Below, one piece after another: positions 24,911 through 33,478 of a stretch of 64,000 nt of DNA; position 1 is the stretch's first letter; each line of letters begins with the position of its first letter. Position numbers and translations under genes: made by a program. The notes under the pieces are model-generated. The model had not been told where the DNA came from and made no database searches. It saw only the letters and a program-made list of their open reading frames with translations. The DNA comes from HGW-17 sp938004375 (GTDB lineage: Bacteria > Myxococcota_A > Polyangia > HGW-17). The DNA is taken from contig DAIRVS010000002.1 in assembly GCA_036802685.1 (NCBI GenBank), positions 23,846-87,845 on the forward strand, written 5' to 3'.

Positions 24911-25845
24911 GTCGGGTCCTCCAGCGTCCACAGGATCCGCAGTTTGGCGCTACGCGCGCGGGGGTTCCGCTCCACCTCGGCCTCATCGGGGACGAGGGGG
25001 CCCTCGGTCCGGTAGCGGCTCTGGGGCAGCTGGTCCCGGGTCAGCGGGACGTGGGCCGGGATGTCCCGCTCCGGGTGGCACAGGGCGGCGAAGGCGCGCT
25101 TGACCAGACGGTCTTCCAGGGAATGGAAGGAGATCACCAGCAGACGGCCGCCGGGCGCCAGCCGCGGCGGCAGCTCCGCGAGCATGGCCTCGAGCTCGTC
25201 GAGCTCGCCGTTGACCCAGATCCGCAGCGCCTGGAAGGTCTTGGTGGCCGGGTGCAGGTTGCGGGTGAACGACGGCACCACCCGCGTGACCGCGGCCGCG
25301 AGATCGGCCGTGGTCCGCAGACGACCCTCCCCGAGCGTCCGCAGGATCGAGCGGGCCACGGGGCCGGCCGCCGGCTCCTCGCCGTACTCCCGCAGGATCG
25401 AGGCGAGCCGGGCGGCCTCGACGTGGGCGAGCTTCTCCAGGAGCGTCTCCCCCTCCTCGGGGTTCATGCGCATGTCCAGAGGTCCCTCGGAGGAGAATGA
25501 GAAACCGCGGTGGGCCTCGTCGAGCTGGAACGAGCTCACCCCCAGATCGGCCAGGACGAAATCGACGGCCGGCAGGCCCAGCCGGTCCAGCTCCCCGGGC
25601 AGGGTGGAGAACTCGGCGTGACACAGGTGTACCGCGCACGGGGCACTCTCGAGCCGGGCCCGGGCCCGCCCGAGGGCCTCGGGATCCCGGTCCACCCCCA
25701 CGAAGACGCCGCCGGGCGGCAGGCTGGCCACCAGCGCAGCGGCGTGCCCGGCCCCCCCGAGGGTGGCGTCCACGACCACGGGCCGGGGACCGGAAAACCG
25801 CGCGCGTTCGAGGACGGCTTCCATGAGAACGGGGATGTGGGGCAC
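24907..25845 (-). CDS. rsmH: 16S rRNA (cytosine1402-N4)-methyltransferase RsmH
   Basis: About 312 residues. The N-terminus PHIPVLMEAVLE, the SAM-binding DATLGGAGHAAALV, the catalytic-region motif DFVLADLGVSSFQLDEAHRGFSF and RIWVNGELDELE are all typical of MraW/RsmH. GTG 25845 is preferred because GGAG lies seven bases upstream; an alternative GTG at 25872 adds nine residues but has a poor Shine-Dalgarno. It opens the cell-wall/division cluster here. No mraZ precedes it; the next upstream gene is an unrelated iron-sulfur protein. Confidence 0.96.
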   Translation of the reverse strand: MPHIPVLMEAVLERARFSGPRPVVVDATLGGAGHAAALVASLPPGGVFVGVDRDPEALGRARARLESAPCAVHLCHAEFSTLPGELDRLGLPAVDFVLADLGVSSFQLDEAHRGFSFSSEGPLDMRMNPEEGETLLEKLAHVEAARLASILREYGEEPAAGPVARSILRTLGEGRLRTTADLAAAVTRVVPSFTRNLHPATKTFQALRIWVNGELDELEAMLAELPPRLAPGGRLLVISFHSLEDRLVKRAFAALCHPERDIPAHVPLTRDQLPQSRYRTEGPLVPDEAEVERNPRARSAKLRILWTLEDPT

Positions 25846-25935
25846 GTTCGGACTCCGGAGGGTTCGCTCCACCCTGATAAATAGGTGAAACGGGCCGAAC
25901 CGGCAAATTTTGCGCCCTTCCGGGTTGGCGCGCTG

Positions 25936-26745
25936 TCAGAGGGGCTTCGTGGAGAGGACCGTGCCGTCGAGGTCGACGGTGACCTCCTCGACGACCAGGT
26001 CCTGGCGCCCGGAGAGGCGCAGGGCGTCGCGCACGATGTGCGTGAGCCCGCCGCAGCAGGGGACCGACATCCGCACGACCTGGACCCGCGGGATGGGGTT
26101 CTGGGCGAAGATCGCGGCGAGCTTCTCGACGTAGGGCTCGGTGCGATCCAGCTTCGGGCAGGCGATCACCGCGGCCCGCCCGCGCAGGAACCGCCAGTGG
26201 ACGTCGGCGCTGGCCACCGGCGCGCAGGTGGAAAGCACCACCAGCTCCCGGTCCCCGAAGAAGGGCGCCCGCACCGGCACCAGGTGCAGTTGGACCGGCC
26301 AGTGCGAGAGCTCCGAGGCGTTGACCTTCCCCGGCAGACCGGCGACCGGCGCCGCCACCGGAGCGGGGACGGCGGGCTTCTCCTGCATACGGACGCGGGA
26401 ACCGGGACACCCACCGGACCCGAAGGACGGGAGTTTCTCCTCGCAGCCGCAGCCGGCCGGGCCGGTCGTCCCGGGTTTCGGGGCCGCCGCCACGCCCGCG
26501 GGGCGCCCGAGCGGGGTCGAGGGGGCCGCCGGAGGCTCCACGAAAGCGGGGGCGTCTCGTTCCTCCAGGGTGATGGCGCCGCGGGGGCAGTCCCCCAGGC
26601 AGGCGCCCAGACCGTCGCAGTGCTGCTCACGGGCCAGCACGGCCTTGCCGTTCCTCAGTTCGATGGCGCCCTCATGGCAGGCCGAGACGCACAGGCCGCA
26701 GCCGTCGCACTTGTCAGCGTCGATGTGGATGATGGTTCGCTTCAT
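25936..26745 (-). CDS. 4Fe-4S ferredoxin-type protein
   Basis: 269 residues. The first 65 form a two-cluster ferredoxin domain: CDGCGLCVSAC is a full CxxCxxCxxxC motif, and the second (CDGLGACLGDCP) has wider spacing. A Pro/Ala linker with CGCEE and GCPG cysteines leads to a C-terminal domain of about 125 residues containing the conserved-looking STCAPVA, ACPKLDR and VPCCGGLTH. Such proteins occur in anaerobes and may move electrons or sense redox state. GGAGG lies nine bases upstream of the ATG. An FNR-type palindrome about 50 bases upstream suggests oxygen- or NO-responsive control. Confidence 0.88.
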   Translation of the reverse strand: MKRTIIHIDADKCDGCGLCVSACHEGAIELRNGKAVLAREQHCDGLGACLGDCPRGAITLEERDAPAFVEPPAAPSTPLGRPAGVAAAPKPGTTGPAGCGCEEKLPSFGSGGCPGSRVRMQEKPAVPAPVAAPVAGLPGKVNASELSHWPVQLHLVPVRAPFFGDRELVVLSTCAPVASADVHWRFLRGRAAVIACPKLDRTEPYVEKLAAIFAQNPIPRVQVVRMSVPCCGGLTHIVRDALRLSGRQDLVVEEVTVDLDGTVLSTKPL

Positions 26746-26794
26746 GGTCGTCGTCCTCCTGGCCCCTTTTCTATCCCTGGAGAAACGAAAGGGT

Positions 26795-26810
26795 CTTGAT
26801 TTCGGTCAAG
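26795..26810 (-). promoter_or_regulatory. FNR/HcpR-type (CRP-family) binding site
   Basis: CTTGATTTCGGTCAAG is an inverted repeat of six-base arms with one mismatched pair around four bases. It closely matches the TTGAT-N4-ATCAA consensus of FNR/Dnr-type regulators. It ends 50 bases before the start codon of the 4Fe-4S protein gene. A weak -10-like GATAGA (minus strand, 26770-26775) would place the site near -41, the usual activator position. The regulator gene is not in the window. Confidence 0.6.
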
Positions 26811-26828
26811 CGTGTCCGAATTTGTCGT

Positions 26829-27485
26829 TCAACGGCACAACTGCCGCTTCTTCCAGGCGAGCTTGCCGCTCCAGCAGCGCGAGACGGTCTTCTGCGGGGA
26901 GGGGATCGAGATCACCGGGGGCGCCGCGGGATCCGGGGGCGCCGCCTCGGCGGGGGTCGGCTCGGCGATCAGTTCCGTGCGGCACTCGTTCCAGGCCCAG
27001 TCGGCCGCCTGTCCGCAGTCGGGGATCTTGTCCGAAGGGCGCAGATCCCAGCCGGAACTGGCCGCGCAGTGCTTCGTGTCGGGGTTCTCCTCGCAGGAGG
27101 CTCGCAGAGTGAGACGGACGCTCTGGAGGCCGTCGCAGTCGAAGTCGAAGGACCCGTCGGGTCGCGGGGTGGCGAAGAACTGCTTCTGGCCCGGGAAGGC
27201 CCGGGGCTCGTCGTCGGCGCAGTCGGTGCCGTCCTCGACGTGGCCGGCCGGCGGGGAGCAGGCCTGCTGCGTCTTCTTCGGGTCGCCGAAGCCGTCCCGG
27301 TCCGCGTCGACGTGGAAGGTCAGGGGCCTGGCGCACGCGCCCTCGTCGGCCTTCGCCCGCCCCTGCTCGGAGACGACGAACTCCCGATCCCGGCGGTCGA
27401 CGACCGCGCCTTCCTTCGCGCAGGAGAGCCAGAGTCCGGCCAGCGCCGCCGGGAGGAGCAGGATCGGTGCGCGCGACGGAGCCAT
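26829..27485 (-). CDS. Lipoprotein with MopE-like metal-binding motif
   Basis: 218 residues. A signal peptide ends in LWLSC, a slightly atypical lipobox. The middle part carries the MopE-type motif: DADRDGFGDPKK, then a Cys, Pro-Pro-Ala-Gly, DGTDCADDEPRAFPG. In myxobacteria this motif is repeated in many surface proteins and is thought to bind metal. The C-terminus has further cysteines. The ATG at 27483-27485 has AGAGG eight bases before it. It follows bamB by 11 bases and is probably co-transcribed with it. Confidence 0.8.
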   Translation of the reverse strand: MAPSRAPILLLPAALAGLWLSCAKEGAVVDRRDREFVVSEQGRAKADEGACARPLTFHVDADRDGFGDPKKTQQACSPPAGHVEDGTDCADDEPRAFPGQKQFFATPRPDGSFDFDCDGLQSVRLTLRASCEENPDTKHCAASSGWDLRPSDKIPDCGQAADWAWNECRTELIAEPTPAEAAPPDPAAPPVISIPSPQKTVSRCWSGKLAWKKRQLCR

Positions 27486-27496
27486 GGTGGGCCTCT

Positions 27497-28673
27497 TCAA
27501 CGGAGCTCGAACAGGTAGAGGCGCCCGTTGTTGGCCAGGGTGGCCAGCCAGGGGCCGGTGGTGGCGAAGCCACCGGAGATCCCGGAGCCCGTGTCGAACT
27601 TCTGGTAGAAGAAGCCGTTCTCCGGGTCGAGGGCGACCAGCCCGCCCTCGTCGAACGAGATCAGCAGGCGGCGGTTGACAATCTCCATCGCGGTGGCGGT
27701 GCCGAGCTCGGCGTGCTGGCGCCACAGCAGGCGGCCGTCGAGGGAGACGCAGTGGATGCCCGCCGAGGCGGACACGAAGTACAGGNNNNNNNNNNGGCCT
27801 GAGCACACCAATTCACATCGTTTGGTGTTGGTGGCGGTCCCGGTGGAGCAGCAGGCGGGTCACGCCCGCGACCGGATAGCGCCACTCCACCTCGCCGGTC
27901 TCGGCGGACAGGGCCACCACGCCCTTGCGGTAGGAGGCGGCGAACAGGCGATCCTCGAGGACGAGCGGGGTGGCGTCGGCGTCGAGGTAGTTCTCGTCTC
28001 CGCCCTGCTCGAGGTCGGCGGTCCAGTAGATTTCGCCGCGGCGCTGCAGGTCGATGCTCATCAGGCGCCCGTCGGAGAGACCGTAGATCAGGAGGTTGCG
28101 GTAGCGGGCCAGTGAGGAGTGTCCCCGCACGGTGTAGGCCTGCGGCGTCTCGTGCTCCCGGCTCCAGTGCAATTGGCCGGTCTCGAGGGCGACCGCATAG
28201 AGCTTGTTGCGGGAGGTCAGGCCATAGACCACGCCCTCGTGGACGTACAGGGTGCCCAGGAAGGACCCATAACCATGGAACTTCCACAACTGACGCCCGG
28301 ACTCCCGATCCAGGGCGTACAGACCACCGGAGATCGTGCCCACCAGGACCATGGTGTCATGCACCAGGGGCGGCGCTTCGACGGGTTCGTGCAGGGCGAC
28401 CCGCCACAGGGAGCGTCCGGTCAGGTCCATGGCCCAGACCTCGCCTCGGGAGGTGCCCGTGACGATCCGGAGCGTCCCCGGACTCCAGGTCGGCGTGCCG
28501 AACTGGTCGGGGACGCGGGCGAACCGGGAGCCGCGGACCATGGTTCGCTCCCACACGGGGACCAGGACCGAGCGGGGGGAGATCTCTCCGCGGCGGCGCT
28601 CCATGGCCGAGTGCGAGACGCAGCCGGTCCACCAGACCAGGGAGATCAGAAAAAATAGGCCGAGGTTTTTCAT
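27497..28673 (-). CDS. bamB: BamB-like outer-membrane assembly lipoprotein (PQQ-type propeller), interrupted by assembly gap
   Basis: Both sides of a 10-N gap (27786-27795) encode parts of one beta-propeller lipoprotein. The upstream part begins at ATG 28671-28673 with lipobox WTGC and has propeller repeats such as GGLYALDRESGRQLWKFHG. After the gap the repeats continue (GRLLWRQHAELGTATAME, GGLVALDPENG) to a natural stop. The total, about 390 residues, fits BamB. The frame is lost in the last ~40 bases before the gap and is not restored across it, which I attribute to the assembly rather than mutation. BamB helps the BAM complex insert outer-membrane proteins. The YfgM-like gene lies eight bases upstream, as in the yfgM-bamB pair. 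Confidence 0.8.
27786..27795. other. Assembly gap (10 N)
   Basis: Ten undetermined bases inside the bamB-like gene, probably a scaffolding placeholder of unknown true length. An inverted repeat (CACCAA and TTGGTG, ten bases apart) lies just to the right at 27806-27827, in sequence where the reading frame breaks down. Confidence 0.97.
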
Positions 28674-28681
28674 GGGCGGAA

Positions 28682-29878
28682 CTATTGCATATCCGCGGCG
28701 GGCTGGGAAGGCTTTTCCTCGGCGGGCGCGGGCGCGGGGGCCGGCGCAGGGGGTTCGGGGACTGGCGCCACGGCGGCGGCCGCAGGAGCGGGGGCCACCG
28801 CGTCGGCAGCGGGGGTGGCATCGGCCGACGGGCTGGCATCGGCCGACGGGGTGGCATCGGCCGACGGCGCGGGGGCCGGTGCGGGGGTCGGTGCGGGGGT
28901 CGGCGCGGGAGCCGGCGCCTCTTCCTTGGCCGCTGCGGATTGGAGATCCAGGCCCAAGTCGAGGAACGCCAGGCGAAGCTTGGCGTAATGGCCGGGGTCG
29001 GCGACCGAGGCGCTCTCCTGGAGCCGGATCAATTGGGCGCGGGCGTTGGAGAGCGCCTGCATGATCTGCAGTTGCTGCTCCGGGTTGTCGTCCTGACGAG
29101 GCATGGAGGCCATCATCTGATACACGCTGATCATTTGCTGGAGCTGGGCCTCCTTCGAGGCGAGCGTACCCGTGGTCTTGCTCTTCACGATCTCGTTGTA
29201 GAGGGCGATCGCCTCGGCCTTCTTGCCCTGCATCTCCAGGATGCGGGCCTGGTGGATCATGGCCTGGCCGGCGGCGCTGCCCTGGGCCAGACCGGCCAAC
29301 TGGCGGTAGGCCTCCAGCGCGGCGTCGAGCTTGCCCATTTCCTCATGGACCTGGCCGATGGAATCGTAGACCACTGTCTTGAGGAAGCCCTTCACGCGCT
29401 TGGCCTTCTCGAGGTCGGCGATCGCGGCGTTCAGGTGCGTCTCGCGCTGCTCCTTCATGACCAGCGCCATCTCGAAGGAGACGCGGCCGCGGACCAGGTG
29501 GAGCAGCCCGCACACATCCGAGCCACCGCAGCCCCGCAGACCCTTGGAGTACAACTCATGGGTGGACTGCAGCAGCTCCTGACGATCCTTGACCGGTTTG
29601 CGCATGCCCGGCAGGAGCTCCTCGGGGGCTTCCTCGGAGGCCAGCGGGCGCAGCCAGTTCTGATAGCCCTGCCAAAGGGCGTCGGAGGCGCGCTCGTCGC
29701 GGGCATGGCGGTAATACACGACCACCGCGATGATCACCGCGACCAGCACGAGGGTGGTGACCCCCATGATGAGGTATTTATAGTAATTTTTGAGCCACTC
29801 CCAGACCCGGAGAAAAAAGAGGGAAATTTCATCGGGCTTGCGGATCTCTTCCTTGGACATTACATGTTTTTTCGCCAC
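28682..29878 (-). CDS. YfgM-like membrane-anchored TPR protein
   Basis: 398 residues. A cytoplasmic N-terminus with WEWLKNYYKYLIMG leads into a membrane helix (TTLVLVAVIIAVVVYY), then several TPR-like helical pairs (YDSIGQVHEEMGKLDAALEA, QGKKAEAIALYNEI), and finally about 80 residues of Pro/Ala/SADA repeats. Topology and its place next to bamB match YfgM, a chaperone-linked subunit near the Sec translocon. GTG 29878 is chosen because GGAG lies about nine bases upstream; a later ATG (29860) has none. The Cys pair in GCGGSDVCG could form a disulfide. Confidence 0.8.
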   Translation of the reverse strand: MAKKHVMSKEEIRKPDEISLFFLRVWEWLKNYYKYLIMGVTTLVLVAVIIAVVVYYRHARDERASDALWQGYQNWLRPLASEEAPEELLPGMRKPVKDRQELLQSTHELYSKGLRGCGGSDVCGLLHLVRGRVSFEMALVMKEQRETHLNAAIADLEKAKRVKGFLKTVVYDSIGQVHEEMGKLDAALEAYRQLAGLAQGSAAGQAMIHQARILEMQGKKAEAIALYNEIVKSKTTGTLASKEAQLQQMISVYQMMASMPRQDDNPEQQLQIMQALSNARAQLIRLQESASVADPGHYAKLRLAFLDLGLDLQSAAAKEEAPAPAPTPAPTPAPAPAPSADATPSADASPSADATPAADAVAPAPAAAAVAPVPEPPAPAPAPAPAEEKPSQPAADMQ

Positions 29879-30113
29879 GTTCACAACTCCCGTCGAGAAA
29901 CCCCGGTCCATCCCGGAAACACCCGCCACTCCTGCAAAAAGACGCTTTGCTCCGGAGGACGAGGGACGGCCGGGAAGACCGTACAGGCGCGCAAACTAAC
30001 AGAACACCGGCGATTAATCAACTAGGGAGTTTCCCGGAAAAATCAGGGTTCCCCTTTTCCGGCAGTTCAGTTAGCATCCGCATCCATGGCGGGTCCGAAA
30101 CCCGCGGAGGTTC
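29879..30113. other. 235-bp divergent intergenic region with two inverted repeats
   Basis: It separates the YfgM-like gene (minus) from the HD-hydrolase gene (plus). CCGGAAAA-N13-TTTTCCGG (30034-30062) is a perfect 8-base inverted repeat and a candidate operator. GCGGGT-CCGAA-ACCCGC (30089-30105) is a hairpin immediately before the GGAGG ribosome site of the HD gene. No convincing -35/-10 pair was found. Confidence 0.6.
30089..30110 (+). promoter_or_regulatory. Hairpin abutting the Shine-Dalgarno of the PgpH-like gene
   Basis: A six-base-pair stem (GCGGGT/ACCCGC, loop CCGAA) ends at 30105, and GGAGG follows at 30106-30110, only three bases from ATG 30114. The stem sits against the ribosome site, so its folding could affect translation initiation. 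Confidence 0.45.
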
Positions 30114-32600
30114 ATGAGCAACCGGAATTCCCTCAAGCTGGTGCCCCGCGCCAGCGGAGGCACCCAGGAAACCCCCACCCTGCCCCTTCCACCCGAGGAG
30201 CGCCAGGGACGAGGCACCCTGCTGGCGACCTTCCTCCTGTTCAATCTCCTGGTCACGTTCTTGGTGGTGTCCGACGACGACCTGTTCCCGCCCCGGCTCA
30301 CCACCCGCGACCTCGGCAAGGTCACCCCCCATTCGTTGATCAGCCGGCGCACCTTCATGTTCACCCCGGACCGGGAGCTCCTGGACAAACTGGCCGACGA
30401 GGCCGCCGCCCGCGTGCTGCCCGTCTACAGCGTCCGCCGGAACCCCTGGCTGGATCTGTGGAAGACGCACATCACCTACGCCTTCCGGGCCGTCGAGGAC
30501 GACGTCTTCGACAATGCCGACGAGGCGGCTCTCAACCGGTTCAACGAACTGGCCCGCATCGACCTCGACACGACCGTCTTCCGCACGATGAAGGACATCG
30601 GCTTCACCCAGTTCAAGGGTGGGCTCCTGGCGCTCTTCACCAACGTGCTCAAGGACCGCCTGCTGGTCCTGGACGCCGCCCAGTTTTTCAAGAATCATCC
30701 CGAGGGTATCGAGGTTCTCGTGGAGCCGCGCGAGAACGACAGTTTCAGCCTGCCCACGACGGTGCGGGTCACCCCCGAGTTCAAGGACCTGCTGGATCTG
30801 CGGCAACTGACCGCCCTGTTCCAGTCCGAGCTCGAGACCCGCTTCGCCCTGAACGACAAGGACAATTTCCACGAGGAGGGCCGACGTGCCCTGCTCAAGG
30901 TCGCCATATCCCTGATTCAGGCCCATCTGCTCTCCCGCGACCTAGTCGGCGCCCTGCGGCTGGTGGAGCGGCCGGACCTGACGGCGGAGCGCGTCCGGGA
31001 GGCCCGTCAGCAGGTCGTCCGCCGGCCTCAGTTGATACACAAAGGAGACATCCTGGCGCCGGCCGGCTCCCGGATCACCCTGGAGACCGTGAAAATCTAC
31101 AACAAGATGTTGCCCCGCCTGGGCGGTCGCCTGCTCGGACTGGTGGGCACCTTCATCCTCATCAGCCTGTTTTTCGCCGTGACGATCTGGTTCTCCACGC
31201 TCAAGTTCGGCGGCGCCCGGGGCCGGACCCCGGATTTCTACATCTGCGGCGGGCTCTTCCTCTTCTTCCTCCTGCTGGTGCGCGTGGGCTGGGCGCTCAC
31301 CCAGGGCGTGGTACGCCAGCCCGACCCCATCCTGTTCCCCGCGCTGTTCCCGGCCGCCGGCGCCGCTCTCCTCGTGCGCATCCTCATCGGCACCCGCCTG
31401 GCCGTGTTCTTCGCCGTGGCCATGAGCTTCGTCGCGACCTGGACCATGGGCGCCCCGGTGCAGGTCTCCCTGTATTACTTCATCACCGGGCTGGCCGCCG
31501 CCGGGGTCGTCAACCGCGTGGAGCACCGCAACGTGCTGTGGAAGTCCGGGGGCGTGATCGCCCTTTCCGGCCTGGGGCTGGTGTTGACCTACCGGCTCGT
31601 CGGGGGAGGCCTGTTCGAGACCGAGACGCTGCATCTGGCGCTCCTGGCCATGGTGGGCGGCCTGATCCTCTCGGTCATGCTGTCCGGCCTGCTGCCGGTG
31701 GTCGAGTATCTCGGCGGTTACGTCACGGACATCAAGCTCCTCGAACTCGCCAACACCGAGCACCCCCTGCTCCAGGAGCTGCGCGAGAAGGCCATCGGCA
31801 CCTTCCAGCACTCCCAGCAGGTCGCCGAACTGGCCTTCGCCGCGGCCAAGAAGGTGGGCGCCAACCCCCTGCTCGTGAAGGTCGCCGCGCTCTACCATGA
31901 CGTGGGCAAGACCCGCCAGCCGAAGTATTACATCGAGAACCAGTCCGGCGAGAAGAACCCCCACGACGAACTGAAGCCCTCCATGAGCGCCCTGATCATC
32001 AAGGGTCACGTCAAGGAGACCCGCGACATCCTCGAGAAGGCCGGCATCCCCGGCAAGGTCATCGCGGTGGCGGCCTCCCACCACGGCAGCACGCTGATCG
32101 AGTACTTCTACCGGCGCGCCCAGGGACTGGCCGCGCCCGGCGAGGAGGTCTCCGAGGAGGTCTACCGGTACGCGGGGCCCGTGCCCCAGACACGCGAAGC
32201 CGGCATCCTGATGCTCGCCGACGCCGTGGAGGCGGCCGTGCGCGCCCGGGTCAAGTCGGCCGCCCTGACTCAGTCCAAGGACCCCAAGGATCAGAAAAAG
32301 TTCGACATGAACACGATCAAGGAGACCGTGCAGTCGATCATCAACGCCAAGTTCACCGACGGGCAGCTCGACGCCTGCGAGTTGACGCTGCGCGACATGC
32401 GCACCATCGCCGACTCCTTCATCAGCACGCTCGGCAGCATCCACCACGAGCGGGTGTCCTACGCGCTCGCGGTGCCGGAGAAACCCAATGTCACTCGCCG
32501 TAGCTCATCGTCCTTCGCGGTTGTCCAGGAGACCCAGGATCACGACGGTAAAAAGGATAGCCAACCACCTCCTGCGACACCTCGGCTTGGAAAGAAGTGA
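30114..32600 (+). CDS. PgpH-type 7TM-HD domain phosphohydrolase
   Basis: 828 residues. One membrane helix near residue 45, a ~300-residue extracytoplasmic 7TMR-HDED-type domain, a cluster of about seven helices (residues ~335-555) and a C-terminal HD domain make the PgpH architecture. HD residues are visible in FQHSQQVAELAF, ALYHDVGKT and ASHHGST. PgpH proteins hydrolyse cyclic di-AMP in Gram-positive bacteria; the nucleotide used here is not proven. The following ybeY overlaps its 3' end by 113 bases, a neighbourhood seen widely for this family. Confidence 0.9.
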   Translation: MSNRNSLKLVPRASGGTQETPTLPLPPEERQGRGTLLATFLLFNLLVTFLVVSDDDLFPPRLTTRDLGKVTPHSLISRRTFMFTPDRELLDKLADEAAARVLPVYSVRRNPWLDLWKTHITYAFRAVEDDVFDNADEAALNRFNELARIDLDTTVFRTMKDIGFTQFKGGLLALFTNVLKDRLLVLDAAQFFKNHPEGIEVLVEPRENDSFSLPTTVRVTPEFKDLLDLRQLTALFQSELETRFALNDKDNFHEEGRRALLKVAISLIQAHLLSRDLVGALRLVERPDLTAERVREARQQVVRRPQLIHKGDILAPAGSRITLETVKIYNKMLPRLGGRLLGLVGTFILISLFFAVTIWFSTLKFGGARGRTPDFYICGGLFLFFLLLVRVGWALTQGVVRQPDPILFPALFPAAGAALLVRILIGTRLAVFFAVAMSFVATWTMGAPVQVSLYYFITGLAAAGVVNRVEHRNVLWKSGGVIALSGLGLVLTYRLVGGGLFETETLHLALLAMVGGLILSVMLSGLLPVVEYLGGYVTDIKLLELANTEHPLLQELREKAIGTFQHSQQVAELAFAAAKKVGANPLLVKVAALYHDVGKTRQPKYYIENQSGEKNPHDELKPSMSALIIKGHVKETRDILEKAGIPGKVIAVAASHHGSTLIEYFYRRAQGLAAPGEEVSEEVYRYAGPVPQTREAGILMLADAVEAAVRARVKSAALTQSKDPKDQKKFDMNTIKETVQSIINAKFTDGQLDACELTLRDMRTIADSFISTLGSIHHERVSYALAVPEKPNVTRRSSSSFAVVQETQDHDGKKDSQPPPATPRLGKK

Positions 32601-32961
32601 GCTCTCCCTCGTCCTGTGCGACAACGCGTTCATTCATGAATTGAACCTCCAGTGGCGCGGAAAGGACCGTCCCACCGACGTGCTCTCCTTCTCCGGCGCC
32701 GAGCCCGCCGCCATCGAGCGGCACCGCCGGGACCCGGAAGCGAACCCCCTGGTCCTGGGAGATATCGTGATCTCCCTGGACGTGGTGCACGAGCGGGTGG
32801 GTGATGATGGCGAAATACAAGAAATCATCCGGCTCCTGATCCATGGCCTCGTCCACCTTATGGGCAGTGATCATGTAAATGACGCCGACGCGGCGCGCAT
32901 GGAGGCCGTCGAAGAGGAACTCGCGGGGGTGGTCGCCACCCATTTTCATTTGAATACTTGA
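32488..32961 (+). CDS. ybeY: Endoribonuclease / rRNA maturation factor YbeY
   Basis: 157 residues. The zinc-binding signature is HGLVHLMGSDH near the C-terminus, preceded by TDVLSFSGAEP and LGDIVISLDVV, all standard for the family. YbeY takes part in 16S rRNA 3'-end processing and ribosome quality control. ATG 32488 has GGAG eight bases upstream even though it lies inside the HD-hydrolase gene; this long overlap means the two are translated from one mRNA in different frames. Confidence 0.95.
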   Translation: MSLAVAHRPSRLSRRPRITTVKRIANHLLRHLGLERSELSLVLCDNAFIHELNLQWRGKDRPTDVLSFSGAEPAAIERHRRDPEANPLVLGDIVISLDVVHERVGDDGEIQEIIRLLIHGLVHLMGSDHVNDADAARMEAVEEELAGVVATHFHLNT

Positions 32962-33046
32962 TCAACCGACCAATTACTGGTATTTTCTTGGCGATTTTCT
33001 TCGGCCCATGGAAGTGTTCCTCCTTTTCGGGCATGGGTGACTCGGT

Positions 33047-33478
33047 ATGCTGAACAAGCTTGGTTTCGCAATTTGGATCACCGTCATCGGATGGACGGCC
33101 GCCTGCGGCCCGGTCGAATACATGGGTCAGGTGGGAATCAAGACCGGCAAGGAGTTCGCCGCCGCCAGTGAGGTGAAGTCCGAGAAGCACGCCCCTTACG
33201 AGTATTGGAGCGCCCGGTGCTACCTCGAGCGCGCCCGGGAGAAGGCTGGCTACGGCGACTATCAGGACGCGGTGCGTTATGGACGTAAGTCTGAAAAAAT
33301 GAGCGCCGAGGCCCAAAAACTGATCAAGGCCGGCCAGCTCCACGAGAACCCCAACGAACCCGCCCCCGAGGTCCGGGAAGACGGGAAAGTCGGGAACGAA
33401 GACGCCCCGAAGGACGGGAAAAAGCCCATTGTGGTGCTCGACGGCGCCAAGAACGGCGGCGAAGGGGAGGACCAGTGA
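33047..33478 (+). CDS. DUF4398-like lipoprotein
   Basis: 143 residues. The signal peptide ends in the lipobox TAAC. The short helical domain (PYEYWSARCYLERAREKAGYG, cited here only to residue 20 of the stretch) resembles DUF4398, a single-helix-pair envelope domain often found next to OmpA proteins. A charged, disordered tail of about 45 residues follows. The stop overlaps the start of the OmpA gene (TGATG), so the two are coupled. Confidence 0.82.
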   Translation: MLNKLGFAIWITVIGWTAACGPVEYMGQVGIKTGKEFAAASEVKSEKHAPYEYWSARCYLERAREKAGYGDYQDAVRYGRKSEKMSAEAQKLIKAGQLHENPNEPAPEVREDGKVGNEDAPKDGKKPIVVLDGAKNGGEGEDQ

